From: Flavobacteriaceae bacterium | GTDB taxonomy: Bacteria > Bacteroidota > Bacteroidia > Flavobacteriales > Flavobacteriaceae | Length of the DNA stretch: 6,039 bases | Assembly: GCA_018608735.1 (NCBI GenBank) | Contig: JABAYZ010000188.1 | Coordinates: 1-6,039, forward strand | Direction of reading: 5' to 3' | Part shown: piece after piece, positions 5,970 through 6,039 of the stretch | Layout: every line of letters starts with the position of its first letter | Numbering within the stretch: position 1 is the stretch's first letter | Notes under the pieces: model-generated | What the model was told of the DNA's origin: nothing | The model's input: the letters and a program-made list of their open reading frames with translations, nothing else | The model's database searches: none | Position numbers and translations under genes: made by a program

Positions 5970-6039
5970 ATGAAACACCTACTTTCAGCATTCTTTGGTC
6001 TTCTCAGTCGCTTTACTATTTTGCAAGACATCTTTATGC
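5970..6039 (+). CDS. Start of an unidentified protein, possibly exported (3' end outside window)
   Basis: Only the first 23 codons are in the window. The ATG at 5970 follows an exact promoter-like match and an A-rich, SD-less leader (ATATTAAGA). The peptide begins MKHLLSAFFGLLSRFTILQ, a lysine/histidine start followed by hydrophobic residues as in a signal peptide or membrane anchor. However, Arg and Asp soon interrupt the hydrophobic run. The +1 frame from 5998 reads VFSVALLFCKTSLC, which would extend MKHLLSAFF into a much more typical signal peptide. A one-base indel near 5997, real or a sequencing error, is therefore possible. There is too little sequence to name a family. Confidence 0.4.
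   Translation, partial: MKHLLSAFFGLLSRFTILQDIFM

Noticed and set aside
1..6039. CRISPR array, tRNA or rRNA gene, insertion sequence, or defence/toxin module
   Set aside because: Reading both strands, I found no regularly spaced direct repeats, cloverleaf-like sequence, transposase frame or terminal repeats. All substantial ORFs belong to metabolic or housekeeping families.

Overview
This AT-rich 6-kb window looks like chromosome from a member of the Bacteroidetes, most likely the family Flavobacteriaceae. Four things point there: the gene order rpmF-fabH-accB-accC, a 299-residue NifU-type protein with a doubled Nfu_N domain, promoter-like boxes matching the Bacteroidetes consensus TAnnTTTG, and weak or absent Shine-Dalgarno sequences. 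This assignment comes from family knowledge, not a database search.

Bases 1-3283 are lipid-synthesis housekeeping. The end of rpmF (ribosomal protein L32) is closed by a strong terminator. A likely separate promoter follows, then fabH (ketoacyl-ACP synthase III), accB (biotin carboxyl carrier protein) and accC (biotin carboxylase), with gaps of 41 and 31 bp and a terminator after accC. AccC carboxylates the biotin on AccB, the acetyl-CoA carboxylase step that supplies malonyl-CoA. FabH uses malonyl-ACP to start fatty-acid chains, so the three genes cover the entry to fatty-acid synthesis. The carboxyltransferase genes are not in the window.

Bases 3284-3488 are noncoding. They hold a hairpin-forming, REP-like segment followed by an unusually GC-rich stretch, possibly a dispersed repeat or a decayed gene. 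A monocistronic FAD-dependent oxidoreductase of the DAO family follows (3489-4601). It converges on a dodecin gene (minus strand, 4650-4850), with a shared terminator hairpin between them. Upstream of dodecin on the same strand is the NifU-family Fe-S scaffold/carrier gene (4905-5804).

Bases 5805-5969 separate the NifU gene from a divergent, truncated reading frame that starts at 5970. This gap carries two oppositely oriented TAnnTTTG boxes and a perfect 21-bp palindrome (5939-5959) placed where one regulator could control both directions. It is the most interesting signal here. I see no evidence of a novel multi-gene system, mobile element, CRISPR array or RNA gene. Most of the window is ordinary core genome.
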